A stretch of 64,000 bases of DNA from Rhizoctonia solani (taxonomy: Eukaryota > Basidiomycota > Agaricomycetes > Cantharellales > Ceratobasidiaceae): assembly GCF_016906535.1 (NCBI RefSeq), contig NC_057379.1, positions 1,612,001-1,676,000 on the forward strand. Direction: 5' to 3'. The translations under genes were made by a program, and so were the position numbers. The notes under the pieces were generated by a model, which was given only the letters and a program-made list of their open reading frames with translations, had not been told where the DNA came from and searched no databases. Each line of letters begins with the position of its first letter. The first letter of the stretch is position 1. Below, piece after piece: positions 1 to 10,180 of this stretch.

Positions 1-912
1 TCGGTGCCCCAGCTCTCGTCCGCGCACTCAGTGCCGGATACTCTACCCATGCTGGTATTTGACGATGGTCTTGTGCACACATATGTACATATCTACCTCT
101 ATGCTAATCTTACATCGATAAAAAACGCGAAGCCACCAGAGCCTAAGTTTCTTCCACAACACTTGTCGCGTCGGTGCACGAGCTCCACCCACATTATACA
201 GACTCAAGACACACTTGGCCTTGGACCGGTACAGTGAGAGAGAGAGGGGGGGATAGATATGATACGATAAGTAGGAAACGACCTGGACCAGTGGACGAAG
301 AGGAATGGGGGCCAGAGAGGCGGAACGCCGAACCGGGGTGCCACCGGGGCCGCGCCACCGAGCGAGTTGGGTGGGCGCCCAAACCAGGTCGAATGCTAGT
401 AGAAGGGGTGGGAGGGCGGGACTCACAGAAAAAGTGGAAAACGAGTGAATGATGCTGCGAGTGACGGCGCGCTCGCAGGATGTGGTATGGATAGAAAAAG
501 GGACAAGAGGCGCAAGCGCCGAGTTATGGAATTAAACATGGATGGTAAACACAATACATGGGCGGATAGTGCCGAACTAAGTCCCTGGCCTGGGCGGCCC
601 AGTATAAGTTTTGCGGCCTCCGTGGGCTCCGGTGAAAAACTCCACTTATTGGATCAAAACCACACGAAGGCATTGGCGCCGGTCGATTAACCATTTATTA
701 GATATGTGCTAGCACGACCGAAGGAGACTTGATGTAAAAATGCATATAACACAGCACTATAATTACACGTTTCCCGCTACAAAAAATGATTCTCCATATG
801 CATTGATGCTCTTGGTTCAAAAAATGGGGTGTTACAATACTGCAGATGGTATATCGCCGCACGACCTATCGGACAAGTCGACCGTCGCTGGCGGGTCATC
901 ATATTCCACCAT
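1..912. other. No gene recognised
   Basis: I see no convincing coding region here. Short open frames exist on both strands but have no recognisable motif, and none joins to a neighbour by plausible splice sites. A purine-rich stretch (GA repeats running into a G run) lies near 235-253. It may hold the 3' flank of the F-box gene that ends at 913, and perhaps flank of an unseen gene to the left. Confidence 0.4.
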
Positions 913-1826
913 TCACCCATCCCATCGATCCATTCCCCTCGTCGAACGCACCCACCTCACAGTTGGCGCTATCGACATTATTTCCTGCCGTGCCTCTGCA
1001 TCATTTCCCTTCAGTCTCCCTCGGAACTCGGGCTTGTGCAATTTAAGCATTTGTAGTCGGAACAGCCCAGCCAACTTCTTGAACTCGTCTACGTCTATCA
1101 CACATTTTCTCATATATAGCCGACTCAGCTGTCCTAGCCCCTCATAGTTTTCGACTTCAGAGATTGGAGCCTCTAGTATCTGCAGATATTCCAACCCAAG
1201 CGTACGTATGTTCCCGGGCGACTTGGTCATCAACTCATCAACTGAAAGACGCTGGTCGAATAACGATCGACCAAGGATATACAAACTGGTTACATTCGTC
1301 CGCTCCAGAAATGCCGCAACCGTTGTACAGTACAGCGGCGCATTGAACTCTTGCTGCATCTGGAACGTGAACTGTAGTGGCTTTGTTCCGGGCGCGAGTA
1401 ACGGAAGAACTACGTCGTATACATCGCGTGACATTTCGTCTAAGCTCAGTTCTTCCAGCTCGTTGAGAGGAACAGGTGCTAATCCGTTGATTTCGTCTTT
1501 GCCAATCACGATAATGTTAATGTGCAGTACGCGAAGCGCAGGAGAAGCTAGAAGCATGTCCCTAAGTTTGTCGACATGAATGTGGGGCTTACGACCGCGC
1601 TTTGATCGAGTGAACAAAAGGTGGAGTTTGACAAGGCCATGGTAGGCTGGACTGGACCAAGGAAAGAAATTGTTACTCAGGCGCAACGATGTGATGGGAC
1701 GTAAGATAGAGTCTAGCAGCTGTTGCGATACACCGCATGACTCGGCTGTAGGAAGCTCCCAGTCGTCTGTTCCCTCGATACCAATTCCCTGTTGTGTGCG
1801 CCTACAGTGATTCGTAACACATAAAC

Positions 1827-2103
1827 TGTAGAAATAACTTGTACATACTAGAACAATCTAGTATCTTCCATGTAATCGAGTCAGTGCAAACTAACCAATA
1901 AGCTATATGCGCAGTAAAGCGCAGTAAGTACGCGTCACCCCTATAAGTGACTCGACTGGTTGGTTCACGGGTATATAAGGGGGGCTTGTTCTGCCTCCTA
2001 ACGACTCATCCTATTCTCTCTCAATCTCACTCTCGTTCATACTTTGTAATTAGTTAGATCTTAATATATATTTGTTTCTATATACATTTTACTTCTTTCT
2101 ACA
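1827..2103 (+). repeat. Left LTR of the copia element
   Basis: 277 bp, TGTAGAAATA at the start and TTTCTACA at the end, so the termini form a short inverted repeat. A TATA-like box lies at 1972-1978. It differs from the right LTR at only three positions, each a CpG here and TpG or CpA in the right copy. Confidence 0.97.
1972..1978 (+). promoter_or_regulatory. TATA-like box in the copia left LTR
   Basis: The sequence TATATAA sits about 130 bp before the LTR end and about 216 bp before the gag start codon. This is a normal place for the U3 promoter of a copia element. The same box is present in the right LTR near 7768-7774. Confidence 0.6.
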
Positions 2104-2193
2104 GGTTATGAGCCCCGCCTGAACGCTTATAGCCTACTTGTACATAGAAACCTATATATACATACCGAGTACTCAACCTAACCCTTAGTCACT

Positions 2194-5100
2194 ATGACTG
2201 ACCCCTCAGGAGCAAATGCCGGCGGCGCTGGCAGTTTGCATCGGATCCCTCCCTTACGAGGAGCCAACAACTATAACGTTTGGCGTATCCAAATGGAGGA
2301 CGTACTCACCGACCTCGATTTATATGGACACGCAGACGGATCGAAACTTAAACCGAACTCTAAGGTAGAAGTTGCGATCACCGGCCGTAAAGACGATGAA
2401 GGTAACCGCTTACCTGACTTGGAAGTCGACAGCGACAACCCCTTATATGCGTCTTGGATTAAAGCCGACCGCAAAGCGCTATTGAACATAAGACTAAGAG
2501 TTGACGGAAGTGTACTTACTCACATACAAGGTTGTACAACTGCCGCCGACGCCTGGTCTACGTTAGAAGCCACATTCCAAGTCAAAGGTACTGTTGGACT
2601 CATTGACTTACGGAGACGATTCTTCAGTCATTGGATGACCGATGGTGAAGACATCGAGGAACACATCCAGCGAATGCGCGGATGGTACCAACAAATAAAC
2701 AGTATCAGTAAGGACTCATGCACTGAGGTCGATTGGATAACAACGCTCATTGCAAGCTTACCTGATAGCTGGGATACGTTTACGCAATCTGTAAACTTCC
2801 AATTTGATCTAGACGACAAGAACAAACAAGCAAATCAAATCAGCAATTTGAGGTCACAAATATTAGCAGAATCCCACCAAAGAAATACTAGAGGTACTGA
2901 TGGAAAGGCATTCTTTAGTACAAACAAATCAACTGTAAATAGAGCTATACGTACCAATGGTAAAGGTCCAGATAAGACTAAGTCAAAATGCAACAACTGC
3001 GGACGACTCGGCCATTGGATAGCTGAGTGCCAAAGCCCCGGCGGAGGTGCATTCAAATCAGGAAATAAAGGTAATGGACAAAACAGACAAATAAACTTAC
3101 CAAATAAAACCCAATTTAACAATGCTAGAACGCATATAGCCGTGGAAAAGTCCACATCAGCCGACTACGCATTCTTGACCATTGAGGAATCATATGGAAC
3201 CATTAGTAAGCTAACAAACTCATGGATAGCCAATAGCGGAACAACGACTCACATATCTAACAACTGGAACTTATTTTCCAAATATAGTAAGTCATTGGGA
3301 CATGTATCTGGCGTATCCAGAAGCAAACCAATAATCAGCCAAGGGACAATAGAACTTGAATGTCTCAGTGACCCCGAGACAAACAAGTACGTTACTATTA
3401 GACTTACTAATGTAGCTCATGTGCCAAGCTCACCTGTGAACCTTATCAGTCTATCTTTGATAACTGATAAAGGCCTCCAAGTTTCAATGGATTGAGACTG
3501 CTTAGTAATATATGGGCCAAACAATGAATGTATTACTTATGGTTCAAAGCTCAAAGAACGTGCAAAAGGGAATTTGTGGAAAATAAATGCGCGCTACATT
3601 AACAAACAAAACGCAAACAATAAGTCCACTGAACTGGCACTCCTTAAACAAACTGGTTGAACTTGGTTCGACTGGCATAAAGTTCTTGGGCACATTGGCC
3701 CGCAAGCTCTCCAACGCCTAAAAAACACCAACGCTGTAAAAGGTATGGAAATAGCTGACAATGCCATTGGACTTAACTTTGAATGTGATGTATGCGCACA
3801 AACAAAGGCCCACACACAACCATTCCCCAAAGAATTGGCGACAAAAGTCTCCAATATAGGTGAGTTAGTAGTAACCAATGTATGGGGACCGGCCCAAACT
3901 CCTTCAATTGGTCAATACAAGTACTATGTATCATTCACGGATGTAGCTACACGATTTACTTGTTTAGGTTTCTTAAGACACAAAGATGAAACATTGAACG
4001 AATATAAATCATTCAAAGCAATACTAAATACACAAAAAGATAAGAAAATCAAGAAAGTTTGCTTTGATAATGGTAGGGAATTTGTGAATAAAGACTGGAT
4101 CAAGCATGCCGCTCAAAGGGGGACTATTTTGGAAACTACGGCCCCATATTCAGCCCAACAAAACAGCATCGCTGAAAGGTTGAATTGAACACTCACCAAG
4201 AAAGCACAAGCCATGCTACTCGAGTCAAACGCCCCAAAGTTTCTTTGGAGCAAGGCCATAGCATACGCATGCTACCTAAAGAATTGTGTGCCTACGCAAG
4301 TGCACGGAACATTCTGGAAAATGCCCTACAAAGCCTTCTGGGGCATTAAACCTAACGTTAATACGCTCCGTCCTTGGGGAAGTAAGTGCTACGTACTAAA
4401 TCAAGGTGGAGACTTGTCTAAGCTTGACCCTAAGACAACAACCACAATATTTGTGGGCATATCAGACGTCCAAGGAAAGAGCTGGCAGTACTACAAGTCA
4501 GGATCAAACTGCATATTGCACTTGCAAAACGTCACCTTTCCGAGTCATGCACAAATCAAAGAAGTCGATAACGGCAAACCCAAACTGGGAGAATTGGTTG
4601 CTCCGCCCGCTGAGGGGGAGATGACGCAAGCTAACAGCGCTGCGCAACAACCAATAGAAAATACTAGAACAGGGGGAGCGCATGTAGATAGTGAAGAAAT
4701 AAAAATCAAAAAATTAGAACATACAGGTATAAAAACCAAACCGCTGAGCAACAAATCAACATCCAACAAACCAACTCAACCTATTCAGCAATTGCTCAAT
4801 CAACCTGTTGTTCCCAAACCTACCACTGTTTGCAACAATCCTGTTATGCGCACTGGTAATAATTCTATTTCTAACTCTACTCTACAAACAATCAATGCGC
4901 TCAAAGGTAACGTCTCAACCGGAGCCCAAACCCGCAGTAGGAATCCTAACCCTACTCACGTCTCCCTCCAACAAGAACGTGGCGGAGTCAGGATTAAACT
5001 CCCCAACAACGTTGCGACAGGTCAGCTTAATAACCAAGCAACAAATGAGACTACTAACCTTGTACTAGACCTCCCCAACGCCGCAAGCATGCACTCTGAC

Positions 5101-7506
5101 AGCTCCAACATTGATCTTGACGCATATACCTTCTCCACCAACACCTCCTCCATACTCTCCGCCCCTACCATCCCGTCCAAGCTTGCCTACCCGCTGGCAA
5201 CCCCGCCAGCGACCAAACTGGACACGTCCTTATCCAACTTGCTCAACAATTGATTCAGCTACCTCAACCTATCCAAATCAACTTCAACCAAATTGGATAC
5301 CACCCTGGCAACACCCGGGGATGTGGAACACGAATGGGCCTATGCCGCCAAGCTATCCGCGCCCAACAACCACCCGACTGTTGCGGAAGCGCTTGCCGGA
5401 CCGGACGCAGAGGAATGGCAAAAAGCCATGGCAAAGGAGGTTAGTACATTCAAGAAAATGGATACATACAATCTCACCAATCTACCACCCGGACACAAGG
5501 CAATTGGAAACGCATGGGTATTCACACTCAAGCGTAACGCCAACGGCACACCAGCCCGCTACAAGGGACAACTAGTAGCCCAAGGTTTCAGCCAACAACC
5601 TGGTATTGACTTTGATGAGACGTTTGCACCTGTAGTACGTCTTGACTCAATACAATTACTGTTATCCATTGCTAACCAAAATGATTGGGATATTCGACAG
5701 CTCAATGTTAATTCTGCGTACCTACATGCAAAAGTAAACAAAGAATTATACATGCAACAGATCCCATATTTTGAAGACGGTACGAATCAAGTATTAAAAC
5801 TAAAACGTTCAATTTACGGTCTGAAACAAGCAGGCCGCATGTGGAACAAACTATACAATACCAAGCTCAAAAGCCTTGGATACTCGCCATGCCTTACTGA
5901 CGCGTGCGTGTACAAACGCATGGTCAACACTGAGGGTGAGCTTTGCATATCCATTATTGCTACGCACGTTGACAATTCTATTGTTATTACTTCACGCAAT
6001 CACACTGAATCTGCCATAGCCAAACTCTTACACAAATTCAACATGCAAGACTTAGGAAATATCCATCATTTCCTAGGCATTGCTATTGTTCAAAACCGTA
6101 AGTCCGGCACCATCCACCTCAACCAGAAAACTTACATCAAGAACCTAGCAATCATTGCAGGACTCAACAACGCTTACCCGGCCGACACACCAATCAGTCC
6201 AATGACTCAACTCACGCAATACAAAGGTACCAAACCAAAATTCAATTATGGTACGTACATAGGCAAGTTACTATATGCTGCTCTATGTACCTGACCAGAC
6301 ATTGCTTACGCTGTTGCTCACTTAGCACAATTCACTACGTGCTACGGACCCGCACACGTGACTGCTGTCAATTGCGTGGTTTGATACCTCAAAGGCACTT
6401 TGGCCCTTGGACTAACGTATTGGCAATCAACAAACAACTTTGGTGAAATCGGCTATTCTGATGCCAACTGGGGAAGCAATTTACTTGATCGTAAGTCAAT
6501 CTCTGGTCACGTCTTTCTATTAGGCAGCGCTGCTATTTCTTGGTCAGCTAAGAAGCAGGCCACCATTGCTTTATTGACAATGGAGGCCAAATACATGTCG
6601 TTATCTCACGCATGTACTCAAGCCTTATTGTTGTGCACCACTGTAAGGTGGGCACACGCTGGTGGAGTGGGCGCTTAAGGCCGTACTACTACAGGCAACA
6701 CATATGTAATCTAACTACTAAGGCTATTCTACTTCCGCTTAAGGCGGACTACTACTGTTAACTATTGCGAGGGGGCCGTAGGCCTGGAGGTGTGGTGAGT
6801 TAAACAAGGGTGGTGAACGTCTAAGTACTACTGGGGGCCGGCTACTTAGCTGGCTGACTAATCCTCCTCAATGAATATGAGACGAGGTAAAATTGACTTG
6901 GTATTCCCAAGCAATTTCCCTGCTGTATATATAGACAACGCACACTATCTACATGGTCTGTGCGCGTGAGAGAAAGAAGTAAGAAGACAAAGTGAGAAGC
7001 GTGCTGCGGGCTGCGCAGAAGCGTGGATTTCTCCTAAGCGCCCTTGGCACGGCATCTCGGCGCGGCATCTCGGTATAATAAGCGCCGAGATCACGTGATT
7101 GAAAAACATAAGATATCAAGTCCGTAAAAAATACTAAAAATAATAGAAAATTCGTCCGATTCTGATGGTATTGTTAAGGAGGTTATAACACTTATGGATG
7201 CGTCAATTGTTTGAAGAACTCAACTTCACTACTGACAATCCAACCTTAATTCTTTCAGATAATCTTGCCGCTCTTGCTCTGTCTGCCAAATTGCAATTTC
7301 ACAGACAATCAAAACACATTGATATTCAACACCACTTCATGCAAGACATAATCAAGAAACGTAAGGTAACTACACTGTATGTACAAACTAATGAGAACTT
7401 GGCCAATGCTTTTACTAAAGCATTAGCCGCTCCTCAATTCAGATACCTTATGCAATTGATACTAGGCAAACAGCTGGAGGAAACTAAGGAGAATGAAATC
7501 AAATAG
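2194..7506 (+). pseudogene. Copia gag-pol polyprotein, decayed
   Basis: One frame runs from the ATG at 2194 to the stop at 7504-7506. Recognisable parts are: a gag domain (about 2230-2900); a CCHC zinc knuckle (2989-3030, Cys-x2-Cys-x4-His-x4-Cys); an aspartic protease site (about 3226-3250); the His/Cys zinc region and catalytic core of integrase (3670-4190); reverse transcriptase (5560-6200); and RNase H (6450-6630, resuming at 7191). In-frame TGA codons lie at 3493, 3658, 4186, 5251, 6292 and 6382. Several are where the family has Arg, for instance before Thr-Leu-Thr in the integrase, before Pro-Asp-Ile-Ala-Tyr, and before Tyr-Leu-Lys-Gly-Thr. Expected catalytic Asp is Asn at 3232 (protease), 3877 (integrase), 5704 and 5974 (reverse transcriptase) and 6466 (RNase H); expected Glu is Lys at 6589. 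A solo LTR interrupts RNase H. Confidence 0.93.
6629..7190 (+). repeat. Solo LTR (family 1, copy A) nested in copia RNase H
   Basis: 562 bp beginning TGTTGTGCACC and ending GGTTATAACA, flanked by the exact 5-bp duplication CTTAT (6624-6628 and 7191-7195). TG...CA ends, a 5-bp duplication, an internal TATA-like stretch (near 6926-6934) and no coding capacity make this a solo LTR. The interrupted copia frame resumes directly after one copy of CTTAT. It is similar over its length to 12152-12723 and to the outer LTR at 13919-15067. Of the three it keeps the most CpG sites, which fits the youngest insertion. Confidence 0.93.
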
Positions 7507-7622
7507 AAAGAAGCGATTTCAATTATATTACAAAATAGCTGTACAAACTGAAAATGTGAACTATAACAAATGAATTGAATCAATATGTATATCTGTAAAT
7601 GTGTGACTCAATTAAGGGGGAG

Positions 7623-7899
7623 TGTAGAAATAACTTGTACATACTAGAACAATCTAGTATCTTCCATGTAATCGAGTCAGTGCAAACTAACCAATAAGCT
7701 ATATGCGCAGTAAAGCGCAGTAAGTACGCGTCACCCCTATAAGTGACTTGACTGGTTGGTTCACGGGTATATAAGGGGGGCTTGTTCTGCCTCCTAACAA
7801 CTCATCCTATTCTCTCTCAATCTCACTCTTGTTCATACTTTGTAATTAGTTAGATCTTAATATATATTTGTTTCTATATACATTTTACTTCTTTCTACA
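7623..7899 (+). repeat. Right LTR of the copia element
   Basis: 277 bp and 98.9% identical to the left LTR by my count (three differences). All three are CpG in the left copy and TpG/CpA here, near positions 7748, 7799 and 7830. Confidence 0.97.
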
Positions 7900-8759
7900 T
7901 AAACAATGCAGAATTCCGGGCGTGGCTTTTGAAATCGTAGTCTGGATTAGAGAAGTGAAGAAAGCAGTGTTGTCAGAGTAGTTATCTATCAATAACTCTC
8001 TTAGCCGAGGGGAAGTGAATCTAAAAAAGTCTTTCAGCTCATCGATATTTGGCAGGAAGGTGGTCTCATAATGGTACAAGGCCAAACATAGTGAAATTTT
8101 TTGGTTTTGTGCCCGAGGAACAAACGCAGAAGCACGATCCAAGAAGGTTTGGGGTGATCGACCAAGGGTCAAAATGTTGAGAGATGACCACATAGCGGGA
8201 GTTGAGAGTACAATTTGACGCCATAGAGTGCAAACATGCGATAGGTTCTCGGGACATCCTAGCCTCATGATATTTCTAATGCTGCGATCCCAGATTGCAG
8301 GCGAGTCGGCCTGGTCTTTCCTTATGGGCGTTGACCACCATAGGTAGTGACAGTATTTAAAGATGCAAATCAAAATCTCGGTGGGGAGAGTATTGACTAG
8401 TGGGATAAAATAGTCGGCTTGACTTCGAAGAGGAACTGTGCTATAGATATGGAGGTCCGGCTCAAGTTTGTCAACGAGGCTATCCTCAGTACTGGGCTTC
8501 GTGCTGTTCGAAAATTTCCCGGAATTACCACAACCTCTTGTAGGAAGATTCTTGGCATACATTGCGAATAATGTAAGTTGGCAGATTTATACTGAAATCG
8601 AACACTTCCGGCGATCGCGTATTGATGTGGCTCGCGATCGCCGACATTTGCGAATGTGAAATTGTGAGAGTGAGATAAGCGCCCGGCGTGTGTGTGCCAC
8701 GTTATCACCAACCACGAATAGAGCGCCTTCGAGTGCCTGACCATCATTCACTTGCCACC

Positions 8760-10001
8760 ATGGATGACATACGAGCTGAACTACGAAAAATACCTCCCGT
8801 AACGAGGTTTATGGTATTGTCTAGTACCGCCGTATCTCTTCCGGTCATGATGCATATGCTATCAGGCTACAAAGTAGTATACGCGGCAAAGTACGTATTT
8901 GGACAGGGCCAGGTCAGTGTTTAGAGCTGCTCTCAGGTTTATTCTTACAGAGAATCCTAGATATGGAGATTATGGACCTCATGGTTCTTAGGACGTGAGT
9001 GACTACTTTGTCAGGACACAAGTAGTATGACTGACTTGACTTCGGCTTGGACTGGGAGACAGCAAGCGGTTTGCCTTTTATATTCGACATGTTGATGCTT
9101 TAGTAGGTTATATAACTATGATTCTTTGCCGAATCTATACTCACAAGAAACAATCGTAGTCGCGCATCTAAAGAGCTCGAGGAAGTCTTGTTTGGCGGGC
9201 ATTCAGCTGACTATGCCTGGCATCTACTTGTATCAGGTGTCGCCATCATGGTAAGGGCTAGTGAGAGCGATCACAGTCCGTACTGATAAATGTACCCAGG
9301 GACTCAACGTTCCTCTCCGAACGCTGATTTTCTTCCGTCCCTTATTGCACTTGTTGGTTTACCGTGCAGCACGGTCTAACCCGGAAGCTCAAGTTTCTCT
9401 ATTCGGGCTTATCTCTGTCAAAAATATATATTTTCCCTTTGTGATGCTCGGTAAGTACTTCGATCTTGTCCTCAGAACCTTTCTAACCTAACGGACAATC
9501 TTGCACAATCATTGTATATGTTTACAAAACGTTGTTAATGGACCACGCGCTCTCGCTTATACAACTCCCCCATGTCTATGATCTCGACTTCGCCTAGGCA
9601 TGGATCTGATAAACGGCGGTCCTCCAGCTCTCCTTCAGTCCCTCACTGGCGTCATTGCCTCACATATTTGGTTCATGCTCTTCCCCGATCCTAGTGAATT
9701 GCGGTCCGTTCCAGCCACCTCGTCGGGCGTTCAATCTTACGGCGGCTCCTCTACATACACTCTTTCTGGGGGCGGGAGAGCTACATCAACTGCAGCCGCA
9801 AGGTTAAGTGCACCCGGGTGGAGGAAGTATGCTGTGGCGCCAGGCTGGGTTCGTTGGTTGGTTGGAGGAATACACGAGCAAGGGGGTACTGAGACCCGGT
9901 CATGGGGAACCGCAGTTGTTCCTCCCCGCGCTGGAGCCGAACAAGGCGCCAAAAGTACTGGTCATAACTGGGGCAGCGGCCAACGGTTGGGCAGTGAATG
10001 A
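8760..10001 (+). CDS. Derlin (Der1-like ER membrane protein), intact copy
   Basis: Der1-like rhomboid pseudoprotease, expected in the ER membrane, where derlins help move misfolded proteins out for degradation. Exons: 8760-8912, 8961-8994, 9063-9102, 9160-9250, 9300-9450 and 9598-10001, all with GT donors and AG acceptors. The N terminus carries the derlin Ile-Pro-Pro-Val-Thr-Arg-Phe segment. Exon 2 opens with the Ile-Trp-Arg (WR) motif. Exons 3-6 give the hydrophobic segments, including Phe-Gly-Gly-x-Ser-Ala-Asp-Tyr-Ala-Trp and Pro-Leu-Arg-Thr. The C-terminal tail is Gly/Ser/Thr-rich and ends in Trp-Gly-Ser-Gly-Gln-Arg-Leu-Gly-Ser-Glu. Exon lengths match the interrupted paralogue at 24078-30608 except exon 3 and the tail. 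It is divergent from the F-box gene and convergent with pectin lyase A. Confidence 0.9.
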
Positions 10002-10180
10002 GTAACCCAAACTCGCATGTATGGTAACTTGTTTCAAGACAGTAACGTTAAAACTTTGTTTGCGCGCATCATCATGATCTTAGAACGAGAAAGCTATATA
10101 TTTCTCCAACTGAATTACAACTACTAAGTACGTTTGTTTCTCATAATAATCTCCAAGTAGCCTCTGGGACGCATGACGCA

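Larger units (their letters stand above)
1827..7899 (+). mobile_element. Ty1/copia LTR retrotransposon, full length
   Basis: The element starts TG and ends CA, has 277-bp direct LTRs and is flanked by a 5-bp target duplication TAAAC (1822-1826 and 7900-7904). The internal gag-pol is in a single frame in the copia order protease, integrase, reverse transcriptase, RNase H. A purine tract ending AAGGGGGAG lies directly before the right LTR (about 7614-7622) and fits a polypurine tract. The element sits in an F-box gene on the opposite strand and itself carries a solo LTR at 6629-7190. Six in-frame TGA codons and several catalytic-residue changes make it non-autonomous. Confidence 0.97.
913..8562 (-). 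pseudogene. F-box protein gene split by a copia retrotransposon
   Basis: The N-terminal part reads from 8562 down to 7905 and the rest from 1821 down to 913. Counting the 5-bp target duplication once, the parts join in one frame of 524 codons. The F-box lies near residues 55-120: Leu-Pro-x-Glu-Ile-Leu then Phe-Lys-Tyr-Cys, followed by a Leu-Ser-His-Val-Cys-x-Leu-Trp-Arg segment. The remainder is leucine-rich. It aligns end to end with the intact paralogue at 30867-32555, including the Phe-Phe-Pro-Trp-Ser-Ser-Pro-Ala-Tyr-His segment just after the insertion. F-box proteins usually recruit substrates to SCF ubiquitin ligases; the target here is unknown. The start at 8562 is the first Met of the frame and is uncertain. 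It is transcribed divergently from the derlin at 8760, with a 197-bp shared promoter interval. No other stop or frameshift was seen, so the gene was probably intact when hit. Confidence 0.85.

Noticed and set aside
6629..7190. The recurring elements of about 560-580 bp as MITEs
   Set aside because: Ends are TG...CA, duplications are 5 bp, there are no long terminal inverted repeats and a TATA-like box is inside. Solo LTRs fit better.
9737..10005. Open frames overlapping the last derlin exon on both strands
   Set aside because: They are shadows of the GC-rich tail of derlin 1, whose frame is fixed by splice sites and the paralogue.
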